Below, one piece after another: positions 1 through 8,692 of a stretch of DNA of 64,000 nucleotides. A program made the position numbers and the translations under genes. The DNA comes from Desulfomarina profundi. Its GTDB lineage: Bacteria > Desulfobacterota > Desulfobulbia > Desulfobulbales > Desulfocapsaceae. The notes under the pieces are model-generated. The model was not told the origin of the DNA. It worked only from the letters and a program-made list of their open reading frames with translations, and ran no database searches. Position 1 is the first letter of the stretch; each line of letters begins with the position of its first letter. The stretch is taken from NCBI RefSeq assembly GCF_019703855.1, contig NZ_AP024086.1:2686501-2750500 (forward strand), written 5' to 3'.

Positions 1-419
1 TTGCAAGTCATATGAGCTGGACTCTCGGAAAATTAAGACCGGAAGTTCATTTACTAAAAGGGAGTGATACAACTTGCATAGACAGACTTGTATTCATTGA
101 TCCTGACTCGGTGATCGTTATAATTGCCACCACCAGGTATCCAAATGATTTAATAAAAGTAGGTAAGTTGGTTAGACGACAACAGCTAAAAATGATACTA
201 CTCACAGAGAGTTCGACATGTCCATTATCACAAATAAGCAACCATACTCTAATTGCCTCGAGCACCGGCATCCCATACCTCGGCGCAACCATATCCCTTC
301 TCTGCCTGATCAACTATTTGGTCGAGTCACTCTCTGCGGAAATGGGAGAAGAGCTGCAACTTCACCAGCAAAAGCTAGAGCAAACGTTTTTGGAAAATGA
401 TTTGTTATTTCTTCAGTAA
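1..419 (+). CDS. RpiR/MurR-type regulator, C-terminal SIS domain (5' truncated)
   Basis: The reading frame is open to the window edge, so only the C-terminal ~138 residues are present; the ATG at 12 is probably internal. The visible part looks like a SIS (sugar isomerase) sensor domain: a strand-rich stretch 'DSVIVIIATTRYPNDLIKV', a second Rossmann-like strand 'LKMILLTES', then the helix 'ISLLCLINYLVESL' typical of RpiR-family ends. These regulators bind DNA with an N-terminal helix-turn-helix (not in the window) and sense a small ligand through SIS. It lies upstream of, and co-directional with, the importer and catabolic genes at 1158-7141, so it may control them; that link is inference. Family assignment rests on recognition of the fold pattern only. 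Confidence 0.6.
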   Translation, partial: ASHMSWTLGKLRPEVHLLKGSDTTCIDRLVFIDPDSVIVIIATTRYPNDLIKVGKLVRRQQLKMILLTESSTCPLSQISNHTLIASSTGIPYLGATISLLCLINYLVESLSAEMGEELQLHQQKLEQTFLENDLLFLQ

Positions 420-733
420 CCGAACGCGAGAAAGGTGCAAAGTCCCCGTGTTGTTATGTACTGGCTGTTACGCGGTGGTGCTTCTTTTAATCGCTCATCA
501 AATTAACAAGATGCAAACATCACATTGTATTTTTTAACTTCTATGGTGCCTATCTTTAATGTGGACAATCAGCTATCAGAGATTGGGTGAAGCATAAGTA
601 GCTGAAGGCAACTATGAAGAACCCTCCCGAAAACAGCTTCAATGCATGAACATCACAAATTCAAACACTAAAACATTTTGATAGCTTTGGTTACATTTAG
701 CCCACTTCTTACGTAGGCTTGATTTTTATCACA

Positions 734-885
734 CGCAGCTCGGTGGAGCGTTTCAACGGACAATTGAAAGAGGAATATGGCGGACGGAACCTTATGGTTC
801 ATGGCCCTGCCAAGGTAATGATGCATTAATGTTTGGGGTTATCACGCTGTTTGCCGACCAGCTTATCAAATTGACCGGGTATTAA
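734..885 (+). pseudogene. Transposase C-terminal remnant, frameshifted
   Basis: Translation from 734 gives 'RSSVERFNGQLKEEYGG' and 'NLMVHGPAKVMMH', then a stop at 827-829. The neighbouring frame continues from 826 as 'LMFGVITLFADQLIKL' and stops at 883-885. Together these match the end of a DDE transposase, where the catalytic E sits in an 'ERFNGQLKEE' context. No start, N-terminal catalytic residues or terminal inverted repeats remain. It is a dead fragment marking past insertion beside the accessory operon. The exact IS family is not assigned. Confidence 0.7.
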
Positions 886-974
886 AGTGTGATAGCCAAA
901 CTCAACAATCAACCGGTGAGTTTACTTTTGCAAGAGGCTCAGAGTAATGTTTGAAAAATTTTGCAAAGATAAAA

Positions 975-1010
975 AACAATGTTGACAATTATTGTTACAT
1001 TTGATAGAAG
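975..1010 (+). promoter_or_regulatory. Possible promoter/operator of importer operon
   Basis: A perfect -35 hexamer TTGACA lies at 982-987, with a weak -10 (TAGAAG, 1005-1010) 17 bases on. The -35 is flanked by the inverted half-sites AACAAT (975-980) and ATTGTT (991-996), which would suit a repressor such as the RpiR-type protein upstream. The -10 match is poor, so this is tentative. Confidence 0.3.
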
Positions 1011-1157
1011 TTGACGTCATCACATGATTCATCAGACTAAATATTACCATAGCCCTATATTCCGAGATCTATGGTTGACTTAAAAAATGACCTTAGCTTG
1101 GAAGCCTGTTTAGGTAATCAGCCTACATGGGTAACTATTTACGATTACAGGTGATTG

Positions 1158-1820
1158 ATGGAAGAGATTATCCAATATCTGGGAACGAACTACCCGACAA
1201 TTATACGGTTGACAATTGAACATCTGTATCTAGTGAGCATATCTGTTGGAGTTGCTATACTGACCGGTGTCCCCATTGGTATATTGATAACCAAAAACAA
1301 AAAACTTGCGGATGCAGTGCTCTATGTTGCTTCCGTAATAATCACCATTCCTTCAGTTGCTCTGTTTGGCCTAATGATTCCGCTATTGTCACTCATCGAC
1401 CGTGGCATTGGTTTCTGGCCTGCCGCTATCGCTATCTTTTTGTATTCACAATTGCCGATCATACGTAATACCTACACAGCCATCAATAACATTGACCCAT
1501 CTCTTCGAGAGGCCGCACGGGGAATGGGGATGAGTAATTGGCAGCGACTGGCCAGGGTTGAAATCCCGCTTGCCATCCCTGTTATCATGGCCGGAGTACG
1601 GATGGCAGTCGTGATGAACATAGCCGTGGCCACCATCGCAGTCTATATCGGAGCAGGGGGCTTGGGCACAATCATTAACGAAGGAATTACTGGCACCAAT
1701 ACCACCAAGCTGATTGTAGGGGCAGTTGCCGTTTCATTGTTAGCTATCACCGCTGACTACCTGTTCCTCTTTTTACAAAAACTCCTAACACCAAAAGGCC
1801 TGAGCGAGGCAACAACATGA
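1158..1820 (+). CDS. OpuC/ProU-type ABC transporter permease
   Basis: Inner-membrane permease, about 220 residues, of a compatible-solute (glycine betaine/carnitine/choline class) importer. Hydrophobic segments run through the whole protein. The cytoplasmic EAA loop that contacts the ATPase is visible as 'LREAARGMGMSNWQRLARVEIP'-like sequence around residues 116-137. A TTG at 1155 directly precedes the ATG at 1158; I chose the ATG. Its stop overlaps the ATPase start by 4 bases (ATGA), so the two are translationally coupled. The order permease-ATPase-permease-binding protein matches OpuB/OpuC operons. Exact substrate cannot be read from sequence. Confidence 0.88.
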   Translation: MEEIIQYLGTNYPTIIRLTIEHLYLVSISVGVAILTGVPIGILITKNKKLADAVLYVASVIITIPSVALFGLMIPLLSLIDRGIGFWPAAIAIFLYSQLPIIRNTYTAINNIDPSLREAARGMGMSNWQRLARVEIPLAIPVIMAGVRMAVVMNIAVATIAVYIGAGGLGTIINEGITGTNTTKLIVGAVAVSLLAITADYLFLFLQKLLTPKGLSEATT

Positions 1821-2956
1821 TTCGACTTCAAAACTTAACCAAGCATTTTGATGTGCCGGGAAAAGCTCCTGTAATTGCAGCAAATAACATCTCACTGGAG
1901 GTCAAAAAGGGGGAGATCTGTATTTTCCTGGGTCCGTCGGGTTGTGGTAAAACAACAGCCTTGAAAATGATCAACAAGTTGATCCCTAAAACTTCTGGGA
2001 AGATTTTCATCGACGGCACCGATACCGACGAACTCGATGCTATAACATTGCGGCGCAAAATTGGTTATGTTATCCAGCAAATCGGCCTTTTTCCAAACAT
2101 GACAATCGAAAACAACATCTGCATTGTACCCGATCTATTGAAAATGGATAAGAAAACAAGCAGGAACAAGGCCAGTGAGTTGATGGAAATGGTCAATCTT
2201 GACCCGAAAATCTTCCTTAAACGCTATCCCCGTGAGCTATCCGGGGGACAGCAACAACGTATAGGCGTTATCAGAGCGCTGGCCGCAGACCCTCCCCTGA
2301 TGCTCATGGATGAACCTTTCGGAGCCATTGACCCCATCAACAGAGCAGTTATTCAGGATGAATTTCTAAAACTGAATGCCGAACTGGGTAAAACAGTTTT
2401 GTTTGTTAGCCACGATATCGACGAAGCCATAAAAATGGGTGATAAAATTGCCATCTTCCGTGACGGCATTCTAGAGCAGTGTGATAGCCCTGACGAGATT
2501 CTCGCAAATCCTGCCAATCAATTTATCAAAGATTTCGTAGGGTCTGACAGAGCTCTGAAAAGGCTTAAGCTAACTAACGTCACTGATGCGATCATGCCCT
2601 TTCGGATGGCTGTTAAAGCTGAAGATCCTCTGGACAAAGCTACCAAAAAGATGCAGGATCGCGATGCGCATATAGCTGTGGTCGTAGGGCCTCGAGGCCG
2701 AGCGCGGGGGTACATTACCAAAGAGGGGATCAAAGGTGACAGTAGCGGTTTTGTGGGTGAATATATAGACCATCTCCCAGGTACCATCCATGAAAACGAT
2801 ACCCTGCACGATGCCGTTTCACAAATGTACGCTCACGCGTGTGATTGGCTGCCGGTTGTAGACGACAACGGTACGTATAAAGGTTATCTCACCCAGCATA
2901 CTATCGCCACTCTTCTTGGGGAGGCCCCACGCAAGCAAGGTGACAAAATTGTCTAA
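1817..2956 (+). CDS. OpuC/ProV-type ABC transporter ATPase with CBS domains
   Basis: Cytoplasmic ATP-binding subunit of the osmolyte-type importer. Walker A is GPSGCGKTT (residues 39-47), the signature is LSGGQQQR, Walker B is LMLMDEPFGAID, and the switch histidine lies in 'VLFVSHDIDEA'. The C-terminal ~130 residues (from about 245) form a tandem CBS pair, which in OpuA/OpuC systems senses ionic strength or c-di-AMP. At 379 residues it is a normal ProV/OpuCA length. It overlaps the upstream permease by 4 bases and is followed 24 bases later by the second permease. Confidence 0.92.
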   Translation: MIRLQNLTKHFDVPGKAPVIAANNISLEVKKGEICIFLGPSGCGKTTALKMINKLIPKTSGKIFIDGTDTDELDAITLRRKIGYVIQQIGLFPNMTIENNICIVPDLLKMDKKTSRNKASELMEMVNLDPKIFLKRYPRELSGGQQQRIGVIRALAADPPLMLMDEPFGAIDPINRAVIQDEFLKLNAELGKTVLFVSHDIDEAIKMGDKIAIFRDGILEQCDSPDEILANPANQFIKDFVGSDRALKRLKLTNVTDAIMPFRMAVKAEDPLDKATKKMQDRDAHIAVVVGPRGRARGYITKEGIKGDSSGFVGEYIDHLPGTIHENDTLHDAVSQMYAHACDWLPVVDDNGTYKGYLTQHTIATLLGEAPRKQGDKIV

Positions 2957-2980
2957 TAGAATTAAAAATAAGGTAGACGA

Positions 2981-3730
2981 ATGAACTATTTTACCGTTCT
3001 TCTTAAACAAAGCAAGTCGTTATCCATATTTTTTCTGATAGCGCTGGTTTTTATGTTTGGTGCTTTAGCCCAATCGTCTGGTTTGATCGGTGAATTTCTG
3101 GATACTTTTGAAGACTGGAACTATCTCCTTAAACAAAATGTGCAAATTGTCCTTGCCTCTGGCTTCACTGCAACAATCCTTGGGATCGCTTCCGGCATCC
3201 TTATGACACGTCCCTGGTTTAAACGTTATGCCGAGGTGTTTTCCCAGAGCTTCAATATTCTCTCTGCAGTTCCTACGCTTGCCGTTTTAGCAATTATAAT
3301 GACCATCACCGGGATAGGTTTTAAGTCGGCATTTATTGGTCTGGTAACAGTTACCATTCTGCCGGTTGTCCGAAATACCTACCAGGGTATCAGTGAAGTT
3401 CCGGATCATATGATTGAGGCCGCCCGGGGACAGGGCATGACCGATAAACAAGTTTTGTGGAAAGTACAAATCCCCAATGCACTTTACGTCATTAGCGCTG
3501 GTATCCGGACGGGTTTTGCCCTGAATGTAGGTACCAGCCCTCTAATTACGCTTATAGCTGCAGATAGTCTCGGAGAATATATTTTCACTGGAATTATGCT
3601 CAATGAGTTCAATTCATTGTTAATCGGGTCTTTTTCGATAGCTGCACTAGCCATCGTTACCGATTTTATATTGTCAAGACTTCAGTTTTGGCTTTTACCC
3701 AAAGGTATAAACCCCCAACGGTTTACCTAG
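2981..3730 (+). CDS. OpuC/ProU-type ABC transporter permease (second)
   Basis: Second inner-membrane permease of the same importer, 249 residues. It has about six hydrophobic helices and an EAA loop visible as 'IEAARGQGMTDKQVLWKVQIP'-like sequence near residues 145-165. It is paralogous to the 1158-1820 permease, as OpuCB and OpuCD are to each other. An N-terminal extension of about 35 residues with one extra hydrophobic helix precedes the core. The binding-protein gene begins 30 bases after its stop. Confidence 0.88.
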   Translation: MNYFTVLLKQSKSLSIFFLIALVFMFGALAQSSGLIGEFLDTFEDWNYLLKQNVQIVLASGFTATILGIASGILMTRPWFKRYAEVFSQSFNILSAVPTLAVLAIIMTITGIGFKSAFIGLVTVTILPVVRNTYQGISEVPDHMIEAARGQGMTDKQVLWKVQIPNALYVISAGIRTGFALNVGTSPLITLIAADSLGEYIFTGIMLNEFNSLLIGSFSIAALAIVTDFILSRLQFWLLPKGINPQRFT

Positions 3731-3759
3731 ATTCCAATTTGAAGAAGGAGGAGAGTACA

Positions 3760-4656
3760 TTGAAAAAGATACTGAAAAAAATTGGCTTTATCACGAGCAC
3801 ACTTTGTGCAGTTTTCATAGCCTCAACAGCGCTAGCAGGCTCTGTTACTGTAGGTGGAAAAGGGTTTACCGAACAACTTCTTTTGGCAGAAATTACCAGT
3901 CAGTACCTTACGAGTAAGGGGTACGAAGTAAAACTCAAAACCGGTATGGGTACTTCTCTGGTGCGTAGCGCGCTAGAAAACAAACAGGTAGACCTCTATT
4001 GGGAATATACCGGTACAGCGTTTCTGACTTTTCATAAAAATAAGTTTGCAAACCAGTCGGCCAATGAGATTTATAATGCAGTGAAAGCCAAAGATGCTGA
4101 AGCAGGTATTGTCTGGCTTAATCCTTCAGCAGCAAATGACACCTACGCTCTAGCTGTTCGAAAGGCTGATGCGGAATCAAAAGGACTCAAAACCCTGGAG
4201 GACCTGGCAACTAAACTTAATGGAGGAGAAAAACTGACCCTCGGGTGCAATATTGAGTTTTATAAGCGAGATGATGGTTTGAAACCGCTACAGAAGGCTT
4301 ATGGCTTCAAATTCCCACGCTCTGACGTAAAGCGTATGGAAACAGGTTTAGTGTACAAGGCCTTAAAAGACGGCAACGTAGATGTGGGATTAGTTTTTGC
4401 TACAGATGGGCGCATCCCGGCCTTCAATTTCGTTGTACTCAAGGACACAAAGAACTTCTTCCCTGCATATGCCATTACCCCCACTATCCGCAAAGAGACA
4501 CTGGATGCTAATCCAGATCTCGCGAAACACCTCAATACCTTGTCTGGGTTGCTCGACGATGCGACAATGTCTAGATTAAACGCGGAAGTGGATGTTGACA
4601 AGAAATCGGTCACAGAAGTGGCAAAAAATTTCCTGACATCACAAAATCTATTGTAA
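3760..4656 (+). CDS. Glycine betaine/osmoprotectant-type substrate-binding protein
   Basis: Periplasmic binding protein (OpuCC/ProX, OpuAC fold) feeding the importer. I chose the TTG at 3760 because a strong AAGGAGGAG site lies just upstream and it yields a typical signal peptide (KK, then a hydrophobic core ending ALAGS); the longer frame to 3688 would overlap the permease. The mature start 'VTVGGKGFTEQLLLAE' and 'VDLYWEYTGTA' are hallmarks of the family. Length is 298 residues. The ligand is probably a quaternary ammonium compound, but this is family knowledge rather than something seen in the binding pocket. Confidence 0.9.
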   Translation: MKKILKKIGFITSTLCAVFIASTALAGSVTVGGKGFTEQLLLAEITSQYLTSKGYEVKLKTGMGTSLVRSALENKQVDLYWEYTGTAFLTFHKNKFANQSANEIYNAVKAKDAEAGIVWLNPSAANDTYALAVRKADAESKGLKTLEDLATKLNGGEKLTLGCNIEFYKRDDGLKPLQKAYGFKFPRSDVKRMETGLVYKALKDGNVDVGLVFATDGRIPAFNFVVLKDTKNFFPAYAITPTIRKETLDANPDLAKHLNTLSGLLDDATMSRLNAEVDVDKKSVTEVAKNFLTSQNLL

Positions 4657-4691
4657 TAAATTTTTGTTACCGGCACGACATCTGAAAGTGA

Positions 4692-4734
4692 GGCTCTGGT
4701 ACTTCTGACAATTGATGTCCAGAAGACCAGAGCC
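4692..4734 (+). terminator. Hairpin after importer operon
   Basis: GGCTCTGGT (4692-4700) pairs with ACCAGAGCC (4726-4734), and inner TTCTG/CAGAA bases extend the stem. It lies 36 bases after the binding-protein stop. There is no U-run, so it may be a Rho-dependent end or an RNA-stabilising hairpin. Confidence 0.5.
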
Positions 4735-4864
4735 GTGACTGCAATGAAACGGCCTGAAATGATTTTTCTTGAAAATGATATCTTTGCTCCTTAAGACCGA
4801 GAACCTAAATTGAAGTTAGCTGAAATTATGAGTTTTTTACAAAATTGGTTTTTGAAGGGACAAA

Positions 4865-6198
4865 GTGAACTATACCAAGCAGACACTTAAATTTATCGGC
4901 GATTTAAACTGGGAAAAAATACCCGAAGCAGTACAACACCAGTCTAAACGCTGTCTCATGGATGCACTAGGAGCTCTCATTTCCGGTCATAACACGCCGG
5001 TTGGGGAAATGCTGGAATCCTTTGCCATGGAACAATTCCCCGGAACGCAGGCCAGCATCATGGTCTCTGGCAAAAAGGTATCAGTTTCCGGTGCGGTTCT
5101 GGCCAATGGTTTTGCAGGCAATGCTCTAGATATTGATGACGGATATCGACCAACAATGGGGCATCCCGGTGCTGGAATCCTGCCGGTTCTTTTGGGGGCA
5201 GCTCAACTGACAGCCAGTCCAGAAAAGCAGATCAGCGGCAAGGATTTTCTAACTTCTCTTGTTGTCGGCTATGAAATCGGGGCCCGAGTAGGTCTAATCC
5301 GGCACGCAACCTACCAAACCTATCATTCTTCCGGATCATGGGGTGCAATCAGCGGCGCAGCCGCTGCTGGTAAATTGCTGGGGTTAAGCGATGACCACCT
5401 TCATCATGCCCTCGGTGCAGCTGAATATCATGCCCCATAGCCCCTATGATGAAATGCATTGATGTACCGAGCATGGGCAAAGACAGTATTGGATGGGGAT
5501 GCATGGTGGCAATAATGTCTGTTCTTTTGGCCCAAAAAGGATTTACCGGTATCCAACCCATTTTTGACGATACGCCCGTTCCGGATTGGATCACATCCCT
5601 AGGAAAGAAATGGGAAATCCTGAATCTATACTTTAAACCTTATTCTGCATGTCGATGGGCTCACCCCGGAGTTGATGGCGCATTGAAAATAATACAGAAA
5701 AACGCCCTTTCACCTTGCGATATTGACTCAATCAAAGTGTTCACCTTTAAAGAGTCTGCAGCATTAAGCCAAAAATATCCCGAAAACACCGAAGAGGCTC
5801 AGTATAATATCCTCTTTCCCATTGCCGCAGCCATACTGGATGGTGAAGTTGGACCGAGCCAGAACCTGCCTCCCAGACTTTTTGCTCTAGATATTCGACA
5901 GATGATGGATAAAATCACCATCATCGCCCAGGAACGGTTCCAAAGGGTATTTCCCGAAAAAGCGGAATCTGAAGTGGAAATCAAAACCAAATCCGGCCAA
6001 ATATATAATTCAGGGACGATGTCGGCAAGATGGGATACTCATACAGTTTTGCCGACGAATGAAGAACTTGAAGAGAAATTTGTCTGGCTCACAGCGCCGG
6101 TGCTGGGCCCTGATAAAGCAGAAAAATTAAAAGGGATTATCCGGCAATTTGATCAAGTGAATTCTCTGGATACTTTTTTTAATCTTTGCGTAAGGTAA
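4865..6198 (+). CDS. MmgE/PrpD family protein (frameshifted)
   Basis: Full-length match to the MmgE/PrpD fold (2-methylcitrate dehydratase, cis-aconitate decarboxylase, iminodisuccinate epimerase relatives). The frame starts at GTG 4865 behind GAAGGGA. It shows 'NALDIDDGYRPTMGHPGAG' and 'TYHSSGSWGAISGAAAAGKL', then stops at 5440. Translation resumes from 5441 as 'MMKCIDVPSMGKDSIGWG' to 6198. Adding one C to the C4 run at 5433-5436 restores 'EYHAPIAPMMKCID', the usual family sequence. The break is thus a single-base loss, probably a sequencing error (see findings). The substrate is unknown. Position after a solute importer and before an amidohydrolase suggests a catabolic operon. Confidence 0.82.
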
Positions 6199-6217
6199 TA
6201 TTATTAAACGTTTCAGT

Positions 6218-7141
6218 GTGGTAGAAAAAAAATTCAGTACTCAAAACGATAATCTGACAGTTGGAATTGCCAATATAAACTCAGAGGCCGGCAATCTTCA
6301 GGCAAACCAGGCCGCAGTTGTTTCAGCCCTGGATCAGTTTTTGTCGGAAAAAGTGAACATTGCGATTTTTCCTGAATTTTGTCTTTCCGGCTATTTCTTT
6401 GAGCCAGAAGGAGATTGTCAAACGTTTATGGAGAATGCCACTTTTGAAAAGTTGAGCTCCTGGCTAAATGATCTTACAGCACGATATATTAACGACACAC
6501 TCCAGGTTATTGTGTTGAACGGACTTGAAAAAGTATCAACAGAGCAAGGCTATTTTTACGATACCACCCTGCTATTAGATAAAAACGGATATTCCCTGTC
6601 CCCCGAAAAAACATACAAAAAAACCTTCTTACCCAGCTTTGAAAAAAAATTCTGCCGTTCAGGAATCAATGACACCCTTGTAATGGAAACACTTTGGGGC
6701 AAATTTGGCGTACTAACGTGCTATGATGTCTGTTTTGCTCCCCTGATTAATGATTTAGTCTATAACCATCAAATAGACGGCTTGATCGTTACTGCAGCCT
6801 GGCGAAAGCAGGGAGAGCGTATGTACCCAGAATTGGGGATAAAGGATTCTACCTATCACCAAACCCAGTGGGAAACCATTCTGCCTGCCTTAGCTGGACA
6901 AAATCAAATTTGGCTAATGGCCGCCAATAGTGTGGGACCACACAGTATAAAAGGTCTGGATTATTGCGGCCGATCGGGAACCTGGGCCCCTTCAGGAATC
7001 AATATGATTATGGGATCAGACTCCGAAGAGCAGCTACTTATTCTTCACAATATTGACATCCAAGGAACTCTTTCCAATGAAAGGGAACCCTTTGGAGTAT
7101 TAAGAGACTATTCCGAGCTTGCCTGCAATAGGGGAAAATAA
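6218..7141 (+). CDS. Carbon-nitrogen (nitrilase-superfamily) hydrolase
   Basis: Cytoplasmic hydrolase of non-peptide C-N bonds, 307 residues. The catalytic Glu-Lys-Cys triad is visible: E53 in FPEFCLSGYF, K134 or K135 in 'KTYKKTFLP', and C168 in 'LTCYDVCF'. The start is a GTG with only a weak ribosome site. It follows the MmgE/PrpD gene by 19 bases in the same direction and is probably in the same operon. Amidase, carbamoylase or nitrilase activity cannot be separated from sequence. A plausible role is removing an amide or carbamoyl nitrogen from the imported compound; that is inference. Confidence 0.85.
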   Translation: MVEKKFSTQNDNLTVGIANINSEAGNLQANQAAVVSALDQFLSEKVNIAIFPEFCLSGYFFEPEGDCQTFMENATFEKLSSWLNDLTARYINDTLQVIVLNGLEKVSTEQGYFYDTTLLLDKNGYSLSPEKTYKKTFLPSFEKKFCRSGINDTLVMETLWGKFGVLTCYDVCFAPLINDLVYNHQIDGLIVTAAWRKQGERMYPELGIKDSTYHQTQWETILPALAGQNQIWLMAANSVGPHSIKGLDYCGRSGTWAPSGINMIMGSDSEEQLLILHNIDIQGTLSNEREPFGVLRDYSELACNRGK

Positions 7142-7243
7142 ATTCGGCTGCAGCCTAATATGTGATTACCTGTCTCAATTTTCTCACTACAAACACCCGA
7201 GTTCGACAATCATAGGCACATTTTCACCCCAAAAACTTGCTAA

Positions 7244-7414
7244 CCCGCATTTCTCATGAACATTGTGTCAATTTTGAGAATAGCTGTAGAACACAAACAA
7301 TGAGACAATTATCAGTGATTGAGAAAAAATTTACACAATGTTCACCCAAGGTCAGTCCAGGCGACGCCATCTTCTACAGTATTTTGGCAGTAAATATAGA
7401 TCACTATAATTCAC
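7244..7414. repeat. Repeat family C, copy 1
   Basis: About 171 bases that recur in inverted orientation at 52201-52370, beginning CCCGCATTTCTCATGAACAT and ending at ATAATTCAC. Shared blocks include the 'AGGCGACGCCATCTTCTACAG' region and the 'ATATAGATCACTATAATTCAC' end. This copy abuts the 3' end of the IS-split zinc-ribbon gene and contains that gene's stop codon (7404-7406). The family may therefore be the conserved end of a mobile element carrying that gene. Confidence 0.75.
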
Positions 7415-7461
7415 GTAAGCGGTTAACAGACTGATCTTGCCACAAAAAAGTGGAGTCACGG

Positions 7462-8343
7462 TTAAGCCGCTTTTCTATCGTCCCACCACTCCAACTCATA
7501 TTGAGCAGGAGCTTTATATCCGTTTGTAGAATGTTTCCTTTGTCGGTTGTAGTAGACCTCGATGTAATGGAATATGGTCTGCTCAGCCTCAGCCACATTG
7601 TGGAATGTGCAGTGATGAATCATTTGGGTTTTAATAGTATGGAAAAACGATTCAGCTACTGCGTTGTCCCAGCAGTTTCCCTTTCTGCTCATGCTTTGAA
7701 CAAATCCTCGTTTCTGCAGCAATGCTCTGAAATCGCTACTTGCATATTGAACTCCACGATCACTATGAACCATTAATCCCTGGCCAGGGTGTCTCCTCAA
7801 TATGGCCTTGTTTAGCGCCCTAATTGCAGAATGTCTTTCAAGGGAATCGCTGAGATCCCAACCCACAACTATTCGAGAAAACAGGTCTATGAAAACTGTG
7901 AGATAGTGCCATTTACTGCCTATCTTCAGATAGGTGATATCGGTAACCCACACCAAGTCGGGGGAGGACACGGTGAACTTGCGGTCCAACAGATTGGGAG
8001 CCACTGGCTCAGTGTGCTTTGAATCCGTGGTAACAACAAACTTTTTTACAGTTCGGCATTTCAAACCCATTTCCTTCATCATACGAGCTACACGCTGTCG
8101 GCTTACATTTGAAAACTCAGGTTGATCGTGAAGATCAGCAGTGATAATCGGACTCCCGACCATGCCGTTGTGTTGCTCAAACAGCTCTTGTATACGTTTT
8201 TTCAAATGGTCCTTTTCTATCTGCCTCGTAGAGATAGGGGCCTTGATCCAGCGATAATAACCGCTCGGGGAGACATTGAATACATGGCACATCTTCTTCA
8301 CCGGAAATGATGAGCGATTTTCCTTGATGAACTTAAATATCAT
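7462..8343 (-). CDS. IS3-family transposase OrfB (DDE integrase domain)
   Basis: Catalytic half of the transposase. It has an HTH_21-type N-terminal segment ('FPVKKMCHVFNVSPSGYYRW') and then an RNase H-like rve core. The DDE residues are D in 'WVTDITYLKIG', D in 'HSDRGVQYAS' and E in 'NAVAESFFHTIKTQ'. It ends just inside the left inverted repeat. The ATG at 8343 overlaps the orfA stop (ATGA). The main product is expected to be an OrfAB fusion made by -1 slippage at the seven-A run (complement of 8373-8379), after which the frame reads through 'KSHGHLQQDTE' into OrfB. The gene appears intact. Confidence 0.93.
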   Translation of the reverse strand: MIFKFIKENRSSFPVKKMCHVFNVSPSGYYRWIKAPISTRQIEKDHLKKRIQELFEQHNGMVGSPIITADLHDQPEFSNVSRQRVARMMKEMGLKCRTVKKFVVTTDSKHTEPVAPNLLDRKFTVSSPDLVWVTDITYLKIGSKWHYLTVFIDLFSRIVVGWDLSDSLERHSAIRALNKAILRRHPGQGLMVHSDRGVQYASSDFRALLQKRGFVQSMSRKGNCWDNAVAESFFHTIKTQMIHHCTFHNVAEAEQTIFHYIEVYYNRQRKHSTNGYKAPAQYELEWWDDRKAA

Positions 8344-8645
8344 TTCGGTGTCCTGCTGAAGATGGCCATGGCTTTTTTTAATATATCCCGCTCCATCTCG
8401 GCATCCCTGAGCCTCTTTTCGAGATCTCTTACTTTTTGCTCCTGAGGTGTCAGAGACTCTCTGCCATTCCCTGAAAAAGAATAGTTTTCTCTGGCTCTGT
8501 ATTCTCTTCTCCATCGGTAAAGCAAATCTCTTGAGATACCAAGGTTGTCAGCTATTTCAGTTACTGCCTTCCCAGGTTCTTCTGACAATAGAACCGCATT
8601 GCGTTTAAAATCTGGATCGTATTTTCTTCTCTGTTGAACACTCAT
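8340..8645 (-). CDS. IS3-family transposase OrfA (HTH)
   Basis: Small DNA-binding subunit of about 101 residues. The start at 8645 follows a strong AGGAGG site. A helix-turn-helix 'VTEIADNLGISRDLLYRWRREY' lies near residues 27-48. A leucine-zipper-like coil 'RDLEKRLRDAEMERDILKKAM' follows, as in IS3/IS150 OrfA proteins. The A-AAA-AAA-G slippery site is within the K-K-A codons near its end and directs -1 frameshifting into OrfB. Confidence 0.92.
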   Translation of the reverse strand: MSVQQRRKYDPDFKRNAVLLSEEPGKAVTEIADNLGISRDLLYRWRREYRARENYSFSGNGRESLTPQEQKVRDLEKRLRDAEMERDILKKAMAIFSRTPK

Positions 8646-8692
8646 ATTTTTCCTCCTGCCATATTTGTAACAATGGCTTAACTGAGTGTCCA

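Larger units (their letters stand above)
420..1157. other. Intergenic region with degraded mobile DNA
   Basis: This 738-base gap separates the regulator fragment from the importer operon. It holds a transposase remnant (734-885) and a possible promoter/operator near 975-1010. I see no other open frame with a ribosome binding site. The stretch 420-730 has no recognisable feature. Confidence 0.6.
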
